Shown: positions 1-9,400 of the stretch, one piece after another
How the letters are laid out: every line of letters begins with the position of its first letter
Position numbering within the stretch: position 1 is the stretch's first letter
Origin: Saccoglossus kowalevskii
Taxonomy: Eukaryota > Hemichordata > Enteropneusta > Harrimaniidae
Length of the DNA stretch: 20,321 bases
Reading direction: 5' to 3'
Assembly: GCF_000003605.2 (NCBI RefSeq)
Contig: NW_003106598.1
Location: 468,337-488,657 of the forward strand
Made by a program: the position numbers and the translations under genes
The notes under the pieces: generated by a model
Databases searched by the model: none
What the model saw: only the letters and a program-made list of their open reading frames with translations
Told to the model about the DNA's origin: nothing

Positions 1-809
1 AGTCCTTGGTATATTCAACAAAATCTATCTCACCGACACAACGACATCAATTATTAGGCAAAAACTCTTTTTCAATCAGGTATTTAGGCATAAAATGTTT
101 ATCGTAACTGCACACACTACTACGCTATGCGCATTTACTGATTAACCTCTGATTATTGTTTAAAATATTAAATACTTGAAATAATTATAATTTGAAATAA
201 CAATATAAATATTTCCACGTCCAACTCACCAAAGACATTCAAAACAGGACACCATTTGGCAATAACTAGAACGTACGTACACCATTCTATAAAACCGCAC
301 CCCGCTGATATAGGCCGTACCAGCACGCCCATATTTGTACGTGTTATGTGTCCACACGTATTTCCGTTGACTTGACAGATTGCGTGTCTGGCGGCTCCGT
401 TAAAAAATCTAGAGCGGAGGCAAGACAAACAACATATAACAATAAACATCTACATAGATAGTAACAATTAACGACGTTTTGGCTAAATCACTAGATTGTA
501 CGACTAACATGACGTATGTATCTGAATAAACTAATTACGTTGGAATGGTCTATTAAAAAAACTGTACTTTTCATGCTGCCGAACGTCAGTCCACTTTGGT
601 TTCTAAGTAGGGAAAGCGTCATTGAGCAAATCGTTGCCGAAGATTACATTAACAATTCCCTTTTCATAGCATCGGCACCAAAAATGGTAAATAAAACTTT
701 CCTTGATGTAGTTGAGCTCTGTATACGACCTGATGTCAATATTTCACGCGATTAAGAAATAATATTTATCTCTCATCTTAACTGACTAAACTGTTATTTT
801 CTCTTCTAG
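1..809 (+). other. Partial last intron of upstream subtilase gene
   Basis: This stretch precedes the terminal exon of the upstream protease and ends in a pyrimidine-rich tract and TAG at 807-809, a good 3' splice site. No subtilase motif (GHGTH, AAGN or GTS-A type) could be read in any frame here, so the preceding exon must lie left of the window and the intron is longer than 809 bp. Open frames of 93 codons on the minus strand (168-449) and 79 codons on the plus strand (516-755) look like chance and carry no recognisable domain. Confidence 0.7.
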
Positions 810-994
810 GAGTTGCTGCTTTGACATTACAGGCTAATGCTACCATGACTCCGAAGGAAGTCAAGAACACTATCATCTGTTCGGCAACGCCAGACCATAT
901 CATTAACACTAAAGACTCGCCCGATTTGCTCGTATATAACAGCGCTGAATATGAAGCTGTTACGTTTGATGCAACTTACCAGTCGGGATGCTAG
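810..994 (+). CDS. Terminal exon of an upstream subtilisin-like (S8) protease, partial gene
   Basis: The exon begins after the TAG acceptor at 807-809 with two bases (GA) that complete a split Gly codon. It then runs 60 codons to TAG at 992-994. It reads G-VAALTLQANATMTPKEVKN and ends in YQSGC. In S8 proteases this is the helix just after the catalytic-Ser motif (GTSMAAPHVAG, then xAALxLxxxPxxTPxxVKxxI), followed by the C-terminal SPDLLVYN stretch, equivalent to the usual SPNxLLY end. About 17 further residues follow that stretch, ending in a Cys. The split-Gly start and the domain position match exon 8 of the complete gene downstream, so this is the 3' end of a tandem paralog. The catalytic residues are outside the window, so activity cannot be judged. 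Confidence 0.88.
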
Positions 995-1003
995 CAGGTT
1001 CAC

Positions 1004-1009
1004 AATAAA
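1004..1009 (+). terminator. Poly(A) signal of upstream protease gene
   Basis: AATAAA lies 9 bases after the TAG stop at 992-994. A T-run follows at about 1020-1030. This would make a very short 3' UTR, and weaker AATAAA-like sites occur further on, so the actual cleavage site is uncertain. Confidence 0.6.
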
Positions 1010-1889
1010 ATACTGTAACATTTTTTTTTTACTTTTCAAAATGAGTCCATCAAGAGGATTTTCGAATCAACACAAATCTAACTACTGATGGAGTACTAAA
1101 AACCGTTTATGCGACTCGGTGAAAGCAGTTTTGTACTTAGGTACACATGTAATATTATTTTCGTTAGACAATACTCAATAGATGTCTCATTGATAAACTG
1201 ATGCATTGTAAGAATGGTTTTCTCATTTGTCATTTAAAACGCCCATGATTTTAAACGTATATACATAATATTCCAAAACAGGAGGTGAAGTTAAGTTTAT
1301 TTTCTAGTAGTATCCATATTTCTAACACTCCCACACACATATATATATACATACTACAAATTAACAAAACAAAATAACAGTAAAAAAGAACAAAATTTTC
1401 ACAGCGAGAAAAAAAATGCAAAATTCAAGCAAGTCAAAATGTTGTGACTGCTAAAATTTTAATCTAGTTCAAGTTAACTAGAGTACAGATAATAAAGACA
1501 TAAATATGACAAATTAATACTGCACTGAATATATTACCCCTGAATAAATTAAACTATACCGAACAGATTCAACCAATCAAAATTAGTTATGTTTCTAACT
1601 ATTGTAATAGGGATAAAAACTTTCGATATGTAAATATCGTGGGTTGTATGGGCTCATTCTGATATGTATTTATATCATGTAATTTTTACAAATTCAACAA
1701 ACATGCATTTTTTAAAATTTTATATAAGTCAGCAGAACAGTTTCTTCTTGTAATACGATTCGTGTAAGTAGTATAATTCGATAACATGTTATGTTGATAT
1801 TTATCACGGTAACAGGACAGTTGTTTTCGGAGACTGCCCTCAATGTCAGCTGTCAACAATCAATTTTCACTAAACAGTTTAACAATCTA
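1010..1889. other. Intergenic, no gene seen
   Basis: AT-rich DNA between the upstream gene and the first MITE. No open frame with a recognisable domain was found on either strand. A short CA/TA microsatellite (alternating CA then TA) lies at about 1332-1353. Nothing else stands out. Confidence 0.6.
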
Positions 1890-2213
1890 TCCTCGGGGGC
1901 GGACATCCGGGCATTTTCACCGCCTGGCAACCCGCGGCGGTGAAAACAAAGGCCCAAAACTCGCAGAAAACGGTACTTTGGGATGATTATTGAGACTCCT
2001 CTGAACAGTGTAATAAGATTAGCCCTACGTATGTAACATATATAAATTTGGTTGTTCAGGATTACTTCAAAGTTGAGTTTGTGTTGTTTTCTCGAATTTT
2101 CACCGGCTCGACCGGCGTTCCACAGCAGCGCGCACAGAGCCCATAGAAATGCATGTACAGTGGTGCGCGTCGTAGCAATGTGGAACGTCTGTGACGTACT
2201 CCGCCCCCGAGGA
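1890..2213 (-). mobile_element. MITE copy 1 (about 324 bp, terminal inverted repeats), inverted relative to copy 2
   Basis: The element begins TCCTCGGGGGCGGA and ends with its reverse complement TCCGCCCCCGAGGA, so the terminal inverted repeat is 14 bp. TA (1888-1889) precedes it and TT (2214-2215) follows, which fits a TA target duplication with one decayed base. Next to one end lies a strong subterminal hairpin: TTTTCACCGCC, an 11-base loop, then GGCGGTGAAAA. The whole element matches the reverse complement of 9725-10050 along its length with scattered differences. It has no transposase frame. The overlapping open frames (1853-2236 minus, 2052-2300 plus) are by-products of the repeat. A TA duplication points towards Tc1/mariner-like or other TA-targeting transposons, but the superfamily is not settled. 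Confidence 0.88.
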
Positions 2214-2500
2214 TTGGCTATTTTATTCTTCTTCATTTTTTGTAATATTTCCGCGTCATTAATTCACTCTGACAGTATTTTTCCAATAATCGTTCAATAA
2301 TAGATTAAAACACTGACATTGTGACGTTAACCATTTGAGTAGCCTGCTGACAGTACAGAAACATTCGACACATGGATACAATTAAAATATGTCTTATTTC
2401 TGATTAAAAAATGCGCGGATAACTTGAAATGACCTATTGTAAAACGTGTGACTGCCATCTTTTCCGATGTATATATTAAAAAAACGTGAATTGAAACTCT
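2214..2500. other. Intergenic, no gene seen
   Basis: AT-rich sequence between the MITE and a degenerate tandem repeat. Minus-strand open frames that cross 2327-2642 have no recognisable domain and run through the repeat. Confidence 0.5.
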
Positions 2501-2600
2501 GGCGGCAGTTGTCCGGTAGTAGTTGTCCGGGGCAGCTGTCTGAGGAAACTGCACAGGAGGCAGTTGTCTTACGGGTGTGTTGCCCGGAGGTAGTTGTTCT
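2501..2600. repeat. Degenerate short tandem repeat around GCAGTTGTCCGG
   Basis: A GC-richer patch holds about five imperfect copies of a GGCAGTTGTCCGG-like word, near 2504, 2519, 2531, 2559 and 2589, at spacings of roughly 12-15 or 28-30 bases. The word drifts (AGCTGTCTGAGG, AGTTGTCTTACGG, AGTTGTTCT), so the array is old or formed by partial duplications. No function can be assigned. Confidence 0.5.
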
Positions 2601-3550
2601 ATACATGTGATATAGACACGACGTAGAACAAGATAATGTCACTTCGTATTCATAATGTGTTCGCGTGATGCTTACAAAATCAGATTCTTAATCACAATCT
2701 CACAGATTCTATCAAATCAATAACTATAACTACTCTTAATATTTGTTTAAAAAACAGTTCAATAACGAATCTATCACAATGACCCCTACCACGCATACGA
2801 TATATACGCCAGCAACACACACAGAACTTCATTATTCAACTTGAATTGTACTATCTTTCTTTGATTTTTCCGTAAAATCCGGTGCTTAATATTTTCGTAT
2901 GGTTGTTAGTTCTATTTTTATAACCAGATGACGTAGGCACTGTGAACTGCTACACGCACGCGTTTGGTGTTTCGTGTACAGATAAAAGTATATTCACATA
3001 AAATTATACGGATGTGTGTCGTTTACTTGTCTCCACGAGCTGGAATTCTTTTAAGTACTGTTAAGGTGACCTTGTTTATTTGGATCGAAATACTGTTTTT
3101 AACACTTGCAGATATTGGAAATTATGTTTTTTTGGAACTAACCCAGGATGTTCTTGATCGTCGCGCAAACATGTAAATAAAAATGTCGAAGTCAATTTCC
3201 AAGGTATATGCTGGATTTGGAATACGCGACACAAATAAAAGTGTACCTCAATTAATAATGAAATACAAAGAAAGAAAAGAATAAATAAATAAATTGTATA
3301 TTAATTGAAATTGTCGAAGGGTGCGTCGATTTGTACTAAGGTGGACAGCTACGTTTGTGTTTTGTTTACAGATGGTGTAACTGCGCATGCGTCAACGTAC
3401 ACTTCGTTACCGGATATCACAAGTTTGAGCAATGAAATAATAGAAATTTACAGTCTTTAACAAAAAAGATGCCTCTTTTATTCTTTATAAATTGGATTAT
3501 TTAGACATTTTTTATAAGTTGTATTTTACGAAATTGGAAAAGTGTAAATT
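2601..3550. other. Intergenic, no gene seen
   Basis: AT-rich DNA. A 70-codon open frame at 2964-3176 has no recognisable domain or flanking splice logic. A GC-rich alternating purine-pyrimidine word (GCGCATGCG) lies near 3382. No other structure was supported. Confidence 0.5.
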
Positions 3551-3700
3551 TTGGTCTATGGCGGCAAAGTTAGTTTCTAATTCCTTCTGGAATCTAAAAA
3601 TTTGGTGCTTGATGTAATTTCAATTGATGAGTTGGCAGTAACCAATCACAATTTACTTTAGCTATGATTCTCGAAGTTATGCATGCAATGATGGCGAAAT
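3551..3700 (+). repeat. Left arm of an old dispersed inverted repeat pair
   Basis: This segment aligns, with gaps, to the reverse complement of 4240-4366. Shared blocks in the same order are TTGG-CTATGGCGGCAAAGT (left) against TTGGCTAATGACGGCAAAGT (right, reversed), then TGGAATCT/TGGAGTCT, a GATGTAATT-like block, AATCACAATTT, GTTATGCATG and TGGCGA. The order and spacing are kept, so this is homology rather than chance. Similarity fades outwards, with only TATAAGTT-like remnants upstream. The pair is either two copies of one ancient repeat or the decayed arms of a single foldback element of about 0.8 kb. Confidence 0.6.
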
Positions 3701-4239
3701 TCAAATTTTCAATTTGAGACCATTTTGCACATTACGAATATAATAACGAAAATAATAATTGATCAAATGAAATCAACAATGTTTTTAGTCAGTTGTGTTC
3801 CCTCGCCTTGTTTACATGACACCGGGGAAGGCAATATACACTAAAGAACACCGAAATTTGTCATTGTCTGCAACGAAATTAAGTTTTCTATCTATAAAAT
3901 ATGTGACAGAATATCTTTGAGGGACGTCTGCGTTATTTTCTGGTACGTTTTACATTTTGTGGCAGTAACTAGATATCAAAATTAACAAACACAAAACAAT
4001 GTCGTTTTCATGCGGTCAATCGACCGGACATTTGGTCGTCACGTGGCTATATTCTAGCCACATCATTTGTTGGAACGTTTTCTACTGTCAACATTATTTA
4101 AAAGTGTTACCCCCCTTCCCTTTGAAATCGTACTTGGAAGTGTTGAGTGATAGTTTATTTTGGGACTGAATCAAATCCTTATTTTAAATGAAGTGTTTGA
4201 GCCGAAAGAATCGATAATTGTGATGCAGTTCAAAACTTG
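3701..4239. other. Spacer between the two inverted arms, no gene seen
   Basis: AT-rich DNA between the arms of the inverted repeat. No coding domain, transposase or strong tandem repeat is visible. If the arms belong to one foldback element, this would be its interior. Confidence 0.45.
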
Positions 4240-4366
4240 TCGCCACTACATGCATAACGAACCAAAATAATTCCAAATTGTGATTACTTATCTCTAATAC
4301 ATCATCAATTACGTCAAAACCAAAATGGCAGACTCCATAAAATATTCACTTTGCCGTCATTAGCCA
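4240..4366 (-). repeat. Right arm of the inverted repeat pair
   Basis: The reverse complement matches 3551-3700 in ordered blocks: GACGGCAAAGT, GGAGTCT, GACGTAATT, AATCACAATTT, GTTATGCATG and GTGGCGA. It is somewhat shorter than the left arm because of small gaps. No terminal sequence or target duplication could be defined, so the element class is unknown. Confidence 0.6.
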
Positions 4367-6252
4367 AGTATAAAGTATATTTTATAAACTTATATTCTCT
4401 TCTTTAATTACGATTGATTTGAGCTCTCCAATTTGTGATATATGTTTTTTAAAACTTTGTCTTAATTACATTTATTTGTACAGATCCACATTATGTAAAT
4501 GTAGGTCATTTTGATTCGAATTAAGTTTGATATATTTTGTATGGTCTTAGTTTGCCCGCATAAACTGATTCACATTTTTTTTATATGAAGATTTTTTCTT
4601 TATTTTGCAAACAGTAAATACACACACTAACAACGATATTATGGTAAGCTAGCGGATCAACAATCGCCATACACTATTGTATTGTTTGAGCTGTAATGTG
4701 AAAACACTGTCTGTGACGATGTGGGGGGGGGGAGGAGGAATAAAATAGTATTCGAGGGGCTAAAACAATACTATTCTTGGAAGTACATTGACGCAGATAT
4801 TCATTGATCACGCCGAATATTTATATAAGTTGCCATTCATCGACAGTCCCTCAACTTTTACAAAAGACATTATTGAGGCAACAGTGCGTTCGTGTAAGAA
4901 TTCTGATTGAGGTCATCCCGTGAATGCTCGTTGTAGCTACATATGAATTATCTACAATATTTGACGAGAAACATAAAACCAATAAACTGGCAAGTATTCG
5001 TGATTCGGCGTGTAGTCAGCTGACTGCGTATTCAAAGTGGTGTTATTTAAGTCCTTCTGACGTGTAACAAGGTTTATTTGCCTAAACGCCGGGTGTACAA
5101 CGGTAGGTTTTATTTTAATATTGCTTATACACAAGATATATATGATTTTTGTAATTTATATCTGATTTTATTCATTATCGGGTAACCTTTAAGGCGATTT
5201 GAGATAGATAAATCACTTATTAGTGTGTTTGCCGCCAGGTTCGGTAATGCATATGTTTTCTCACACAGTCGCATGTTAACCATAGTGTAAATACAGGACG
5301 CGTCAATTTCAATGAATGCATTGTTCAATTCTCTATTTTAGTTGGTTAGAGAATACACAACATAGTTGTGAGGTCTAGCACTGATCATCACATGATTTCA
5401 ACCGAATGAATTTTATCTATATGATTTATAATCATTGAATCTATTTTAGAGATTTTAGATTTTGCCGTAATTAACCTTAATACCGGAAATAATTTCAAAC
5501 TGTTCCAAAGTCGGCAAAACGTGATTAAGGGATTCGTCAGAGGTTTACGAATACATGCACATGTCATCCGCGTGTTGCGAGATCCTATACTCGTTCCTGT
5601 ATAATTTAACTCCTTTTATAACAGAATCCGACTTCACCTTTTTGGCTAACAAGTTCGGCACAAATTATAAACTACGGTAGTATGGCAAAATCGCACACCT
5701 GGTTTGATGAGAAAATACTCCGAAGACCATCCTTTATCAACAACACGTGTTATAGGACCAGAATAAAACAGTTTACTGCAATCGAGGAGCTCATTACCAG
5801 AATTCAAAAAAAACAAAACAAAAAAAACAAAAAACGTCAAAGCTTGATGCATAACATTTTAATCGAGAGAATCGAAGGCCTTCTCCTAATCTTCATTAAA
5901 CACAGATCCTGGAATTTGCTCAATCTCATTATCATCAGTAATTACTGTTAAAATACGGATGTTTTCACATTATACCGAGATTTACACTTTGCGATTACGG
6001 ATAGATGAGGCAAGTTTATAATCAGGGTTTAAAAAAAGATATCGGTCTCCGGTCGTTAAGTTACCAGGAATTGTTGTTCTGTTTGAGGACGACAGATAGA
6101 ATACCTACGGGGAAATAAGAGAGTTTTCAATTTATTACCGTTAACGCGTGAGAAAATCCACGCACGCTTCTGCCTAACATGACACACTTGTGTTTAAAAG
6201 CATCTCCAAGTTACTTGAATATAGCTCCATCGCCGCGTTTGGTATATTAACC
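4367..6252. other. Intergenic, possible upstream promoter region of the complete protease gene
   Basis: No open frame with a recognisable domain was found. Visible local structure: a run of ten G followed by AGGAGG at 4723-4738, an A-rich low-complexity tract at about 5807-5837, and a TATA-like box at 4822-4829. An 89-codon open frame at 5682-5951 crosses the A-rich tract, which gives a Lys/Asn-rich translation, and looks spurious. Confidence 0.5.
4822..4829 (+). promoter_or_regulatory. Candidate TATA box with possible non-coding first exon
   Basis: TATATAAG is a good TATA-box match. About 30 bases downstream (near 4850) transcription could start, and a GTAAGA donor-like word follows at 4893-4898. 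That donor would give a short non-coding exon able to join the acceptor-like site at 6281-6282 just before the protease start codon. This is an inference from spacing only. TATA-like words are common in AT-rich DNA. Confidence 0.25.
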
Positions 6253-6290
6253 ATGTAAACACGACTTTCCTTTTTACTACAGTATTCAGT
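6253..6290 (+). promoter_or_regulatory. 5' leader with acceptor-like site and ATG-TAA start-stop
   Basis: A pyrimidine-rich run ending in CTACAG places a strong 3' splice-site-like AG at 6281-6282, only 8 bases before the start codon at 6291. Just upstream, at 6253-6258, ATGTAA forms a minimal start-stop frame. If the acceptor is used, for a 5' UTR intron or for spliced-leader addition, the start-stop is removed from the mRNA. If it is not used, the start-stop would sit in the leader and could lower translation. A TTTAAAAG word near 6192 is another weak TATA candidate for an unspliced leader. Confidence 0.4.
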
Positions 6291-6413
6291 ATGAAATTAT
6301 TCACCGTTTTAACGATAGTTGCTGTCTGTCTTATTGCTTGGGCGAGATCTAAAAAACCTTTTATTCGAAAAGTGTCAGACTGGGTGGAAGGCGAGTACAT
6401 TGTTGTATTTAAG
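6291..6413 (+). CDS. Protease exon 1: signal peptide and start of prodomain
   Basis: ATG at 6291 begins MKLFTVLTIVAVCLIAWARS, a textbook secretory signal with cleavage likely after A18. The exon goes on to VEGEYIVVFK, the first strand of the I9 prodomain, and ends at the AAG|GTAAGG donor in phase 0 (41 codons). The start is chosen because it puts the signal peptide directly at the N-terminus. The -3 base is A. Reading on into the intron meets TGA within five codons. Intron 1 is 191 bp. Confidence 0.9.
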
Positions 6414-9400
6414 GTAAGGAGAGTGTGATCAATAGTCATATTAATATTAATTAATATTCATATTAACCCCTCCCCCTAAAAGTCAAGATACTGATAACAT
6501 GAGTTTAAAATTCAGTTTAAAGTAATGTTTTGATCAATGTGTTCAACGTTCATTTGCTCTGTTTAGATTTAACTTTTACTCTGATGATTTTTTTGCCCCA
6601 ACAGGACGAGATTGTCGGTGATGTGGCAACCGCCACTGAGGCTATAATGAAGAAACTCGATCCGCTCGACCTCAAATTAGCCAAGGTCAACAGAGTGTTC
6701 AATAAAGCCATTAATGGAGCTGTCATCCAAACCATGAACGTGAAATCAATAGATTTATTGGAGTCGGTGAGTTGCTAAATATTTGCTTGTGCGAAACAAG
6801 ACGATGTAGTCGTCGTATTGTTGTTATTTACTCCATCTTGATGGGATTAAATTGAATCCGACTGGTTACTTATATTAAAGGGCGGTGGTCGTGACGCAGC
6901 GCGTGTTCGAATTTCATGTAAATGAACAATGTATTTTCACGCGTTGTATACATCGATATGAGTCCCATATCGAACAGGACGGGCGCGACGACTGTCGCCA
7001 TTTAAGTATAGCTAGGTTATTAGGTACAGTTACGTTAACCTTCCGAAAGCTATACTGTAAACTATATTATTTTCGCTTGGAATTTATTTTCGCTAAAGTG
7101 ATGATTCAAAATCCAGCCAAATATATCTTTTTTTTCTGTATTTTACATTAAACTCGTCAAAAATCAGTGAAAATTAATTCCATACTAAACACCTAAAAAG
7201 CCTGACTGATTTCAGCTGAAATAAAGTATTTTACAGTAGTTATCTTCACCATTTTACGTGCTGGTATTATTAAACATAATTATTGCATTGTGATTTTTTT
7301 TTGTAAGAAGTGAAAAACCAGACTACCGGAATTAGTCATCTTTGCGTGTAAAATATACTATGGTGTGCAGTGAGTGCGTCAATTATTTATTTTGTATGTT
7401 TATTGCTCGTTTAACGATCACATTTTCTTCTATGCAACAAGTCGGCTACATTATAAAAAAAGTCTGCGCGCTTTTAAATATGACAAAGCAAAATTGCCAA
7501 TTTCAAATGTACAGCAGGTCAAATCATTGGAACGGAAGTTATGAGGTACCCGCGTCACGTTATGCATATCATTGATCCAGTCTGGTTCCTAGGTGGTTTC
7601 GGTGATTTCCACTGGTGGCCTAGGGAGTCATTACCACACTGTTGTTCAGTGTGTATATTATTGAACAACGAGCATTCATGTCAGATATATATATATCACC
7701 CCCAACGATGATTGTGCAAATGCGTCACTTGACAGGCATTGACTTTTATATGATCTCGCGAGAAAAGAGTTACGTTCAACACAAATCCGGGACGACAAGA
7801 GAAGACGAAGAGAATGTTGTTAAGCATTTGTGTCGTGCCTAGTATTTAGTAGTATATATAGACAATTTGCAAATGACATCACGAGTGCGTCACCACGCGA
7901 TATACTATATAGGGAACTTTTGTGACGCGACATCATGGCCGCCAACATCTCGCCAGTAGCGTTAGAAAATCCCGAATGTACAAAGGTTCTATACAAAAAC
8001 TAATGTGCAGGCAATAACATAATATAAATCGTCGTTTTACAGACTCATATTAGACTGTCTGTGGCAGACAAGTAATAGGAAACAAAACACAGGCAGTACG
8101 TTTTATATTTTTACCAGCCTATACCACTTGGACTAAGATGTCAACTTTATTGGTGTGTATACTAATAGTAATACAATCCAGAGTTATGGGAAAACCAGGA
8201 TTGTCATTGCATATTACAGCGAATGACACGGTGGAAGTGTGTACAAATCCTCAGCAGTCACTGGTTTGTTAGCTGTTGTATATATCTGGTACCGTCGCTT
8301 ATGTGTGGGCTTCAGCACCATCAATGTGGTGAAACCTCATTGACGGTGCTGAACTTGACGATGCATGTAACGTAAATGCGTTGTGGAATACGGAAAACGG
8401 GCCCGAAGCATGCGCACTGCGCACACAATATGTGTACCTTATACCTTAAACGAGGTTATGACGTAGGCATATCTCATGAATATTATTTGAAAGTGAAATT
8501 ATTATTAGAAAGTATTTAGTATGAAACGCCGGAATCACGTATATTCGGTCTTGAACCCCACTATGTCTATTGTGGTTATTTGAAGACTGCAAACGCTTTC
8601 TATCATACTAAATTTGTCACCAAATTTAACAACTGTTTTCTCAAGTTTACAATACAATCTGAATGAGCTACGGCAAGCCGAAATAGGTCTCAATTGCATA
8701 CAGCGCAACAACGTTACTTTAAACAACTCAAACCCTTACCTTAGAATGGATAGCGGTTTAATATTGCTAATTTGTCAGGTTTTGCCTAGAATCTTCACTT
8801 ACATCATATTAAATACGGTTATACTAAATGTTATGATATAAGAAAGTTATACAGTGAGATTTGAAATTAAAATTGGTATAAGATTAACTTGGTGCCGTAA
8901 TAACATATTGCTAAGCATATCGACCACATAATTTTCTAGACTTATTTTTCTAATTTTCAAAGATGGCGAGCGAGCTAGGAATTGCCTATATCGAACAAGA
9001 TGCCAAGGTGAAACCTGCGGAAATATGGAACCTCGACAGAATCGACCAAACCAGCAACATCTTGGACGGGACATTCAACCCTAGCGGTAAGAGCACGTTA
9101 ATATCTCAGTTAGATCGCCTACAGCAATTAATGCCTGACCACTAGATATCAAAAATTAAAAAAAATGTGCAAAGGGCATCTGGAAAAATATGTCAAATAA
9201 CTGCGATTTAACCACAAATTCCACGATTCCTATATAGAAGGACGTTCGTGAAACAAATATGTAAATATAAAACAAACTAGTATCCCAACATTTGTTATGT
9301 TCTTTAGTTTGTTTTTGTCAAGATATGTGTAGTACACGCACACACACCAACAAATAAAACATCAGTCCACTTTATTATACTTTGCAATTAAAAAGTTAAA

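Larger units (their letters stand above)
6767..8962 (+). other. Intron 2
   Basis: 2196 bp with GTGAGT donor and an acceptor at CTAATTTTCAAAG, where A at position -3 is a weak variant. It contains the possible SINE head, a GC-richer patch at about 7870-7965 with facing GCGTCAC/GTGACGC words around a TACTATATAG core, and the hairpin at 8311-8353. Open frames at 6885, 7342, 7642 and 8614 have no recognisable domain. Confidence 0.8.

Noticed and set aside
168-449. 93-codon minus-strand open frame rich in Cys, with a possible GTGAGT donor
   Set aside because: No recognisable family, no partner exons and it lies in the upstream gene's intron. Chance or an unidentified repeat is more likely.
516-755. 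79-codon plus-strand open frame just before the upstream terminal exon
   Set aside because: It was tested as the missing catalytic-Ser exon. It contains no GTS-A motif, NYG or APG segment, so it is not part of the protease.
1853-2236. 127-codon minus-strand open frame
   Set aside because: It covers the MITE almost exactly and its translation has no transposase or other domain. The related copy at 9725-10050 does not keep the same frame.
4723-4738. Run of ten G plus AGGAGG considered as a regulatory G-quadruplex
   Set aside because: A single homopolymer run in intergenic DNA, with no nearby supported transcription start. Probably simple sequence.
5682-5951. 89-codon plus-strand open frame
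   Set aside because: The Lys/Asn-rich part comes from an A-rich low-complexity tract, and there are no splice or domain signs.
7598-7632. CCTAGG words near 7599 and 7619-7624 considered as ends of an element
   Set aside because: CCTAGG is itself a palindrome and the flanking bases do not pair well, so the resemblance is weak.
8963-9145. Open frame reading on past exon 3 gives NPSGKSTLISQLDRL, resembling a nucleotide-binding P-loop
   Set aside because: The GKST lies beyond the AGCG|GTAAGA donor, and the true continuation is exon 4, which restores the conserved GDGTGVNVYLVDTGI. No Walker B or other ATPase motif is present.
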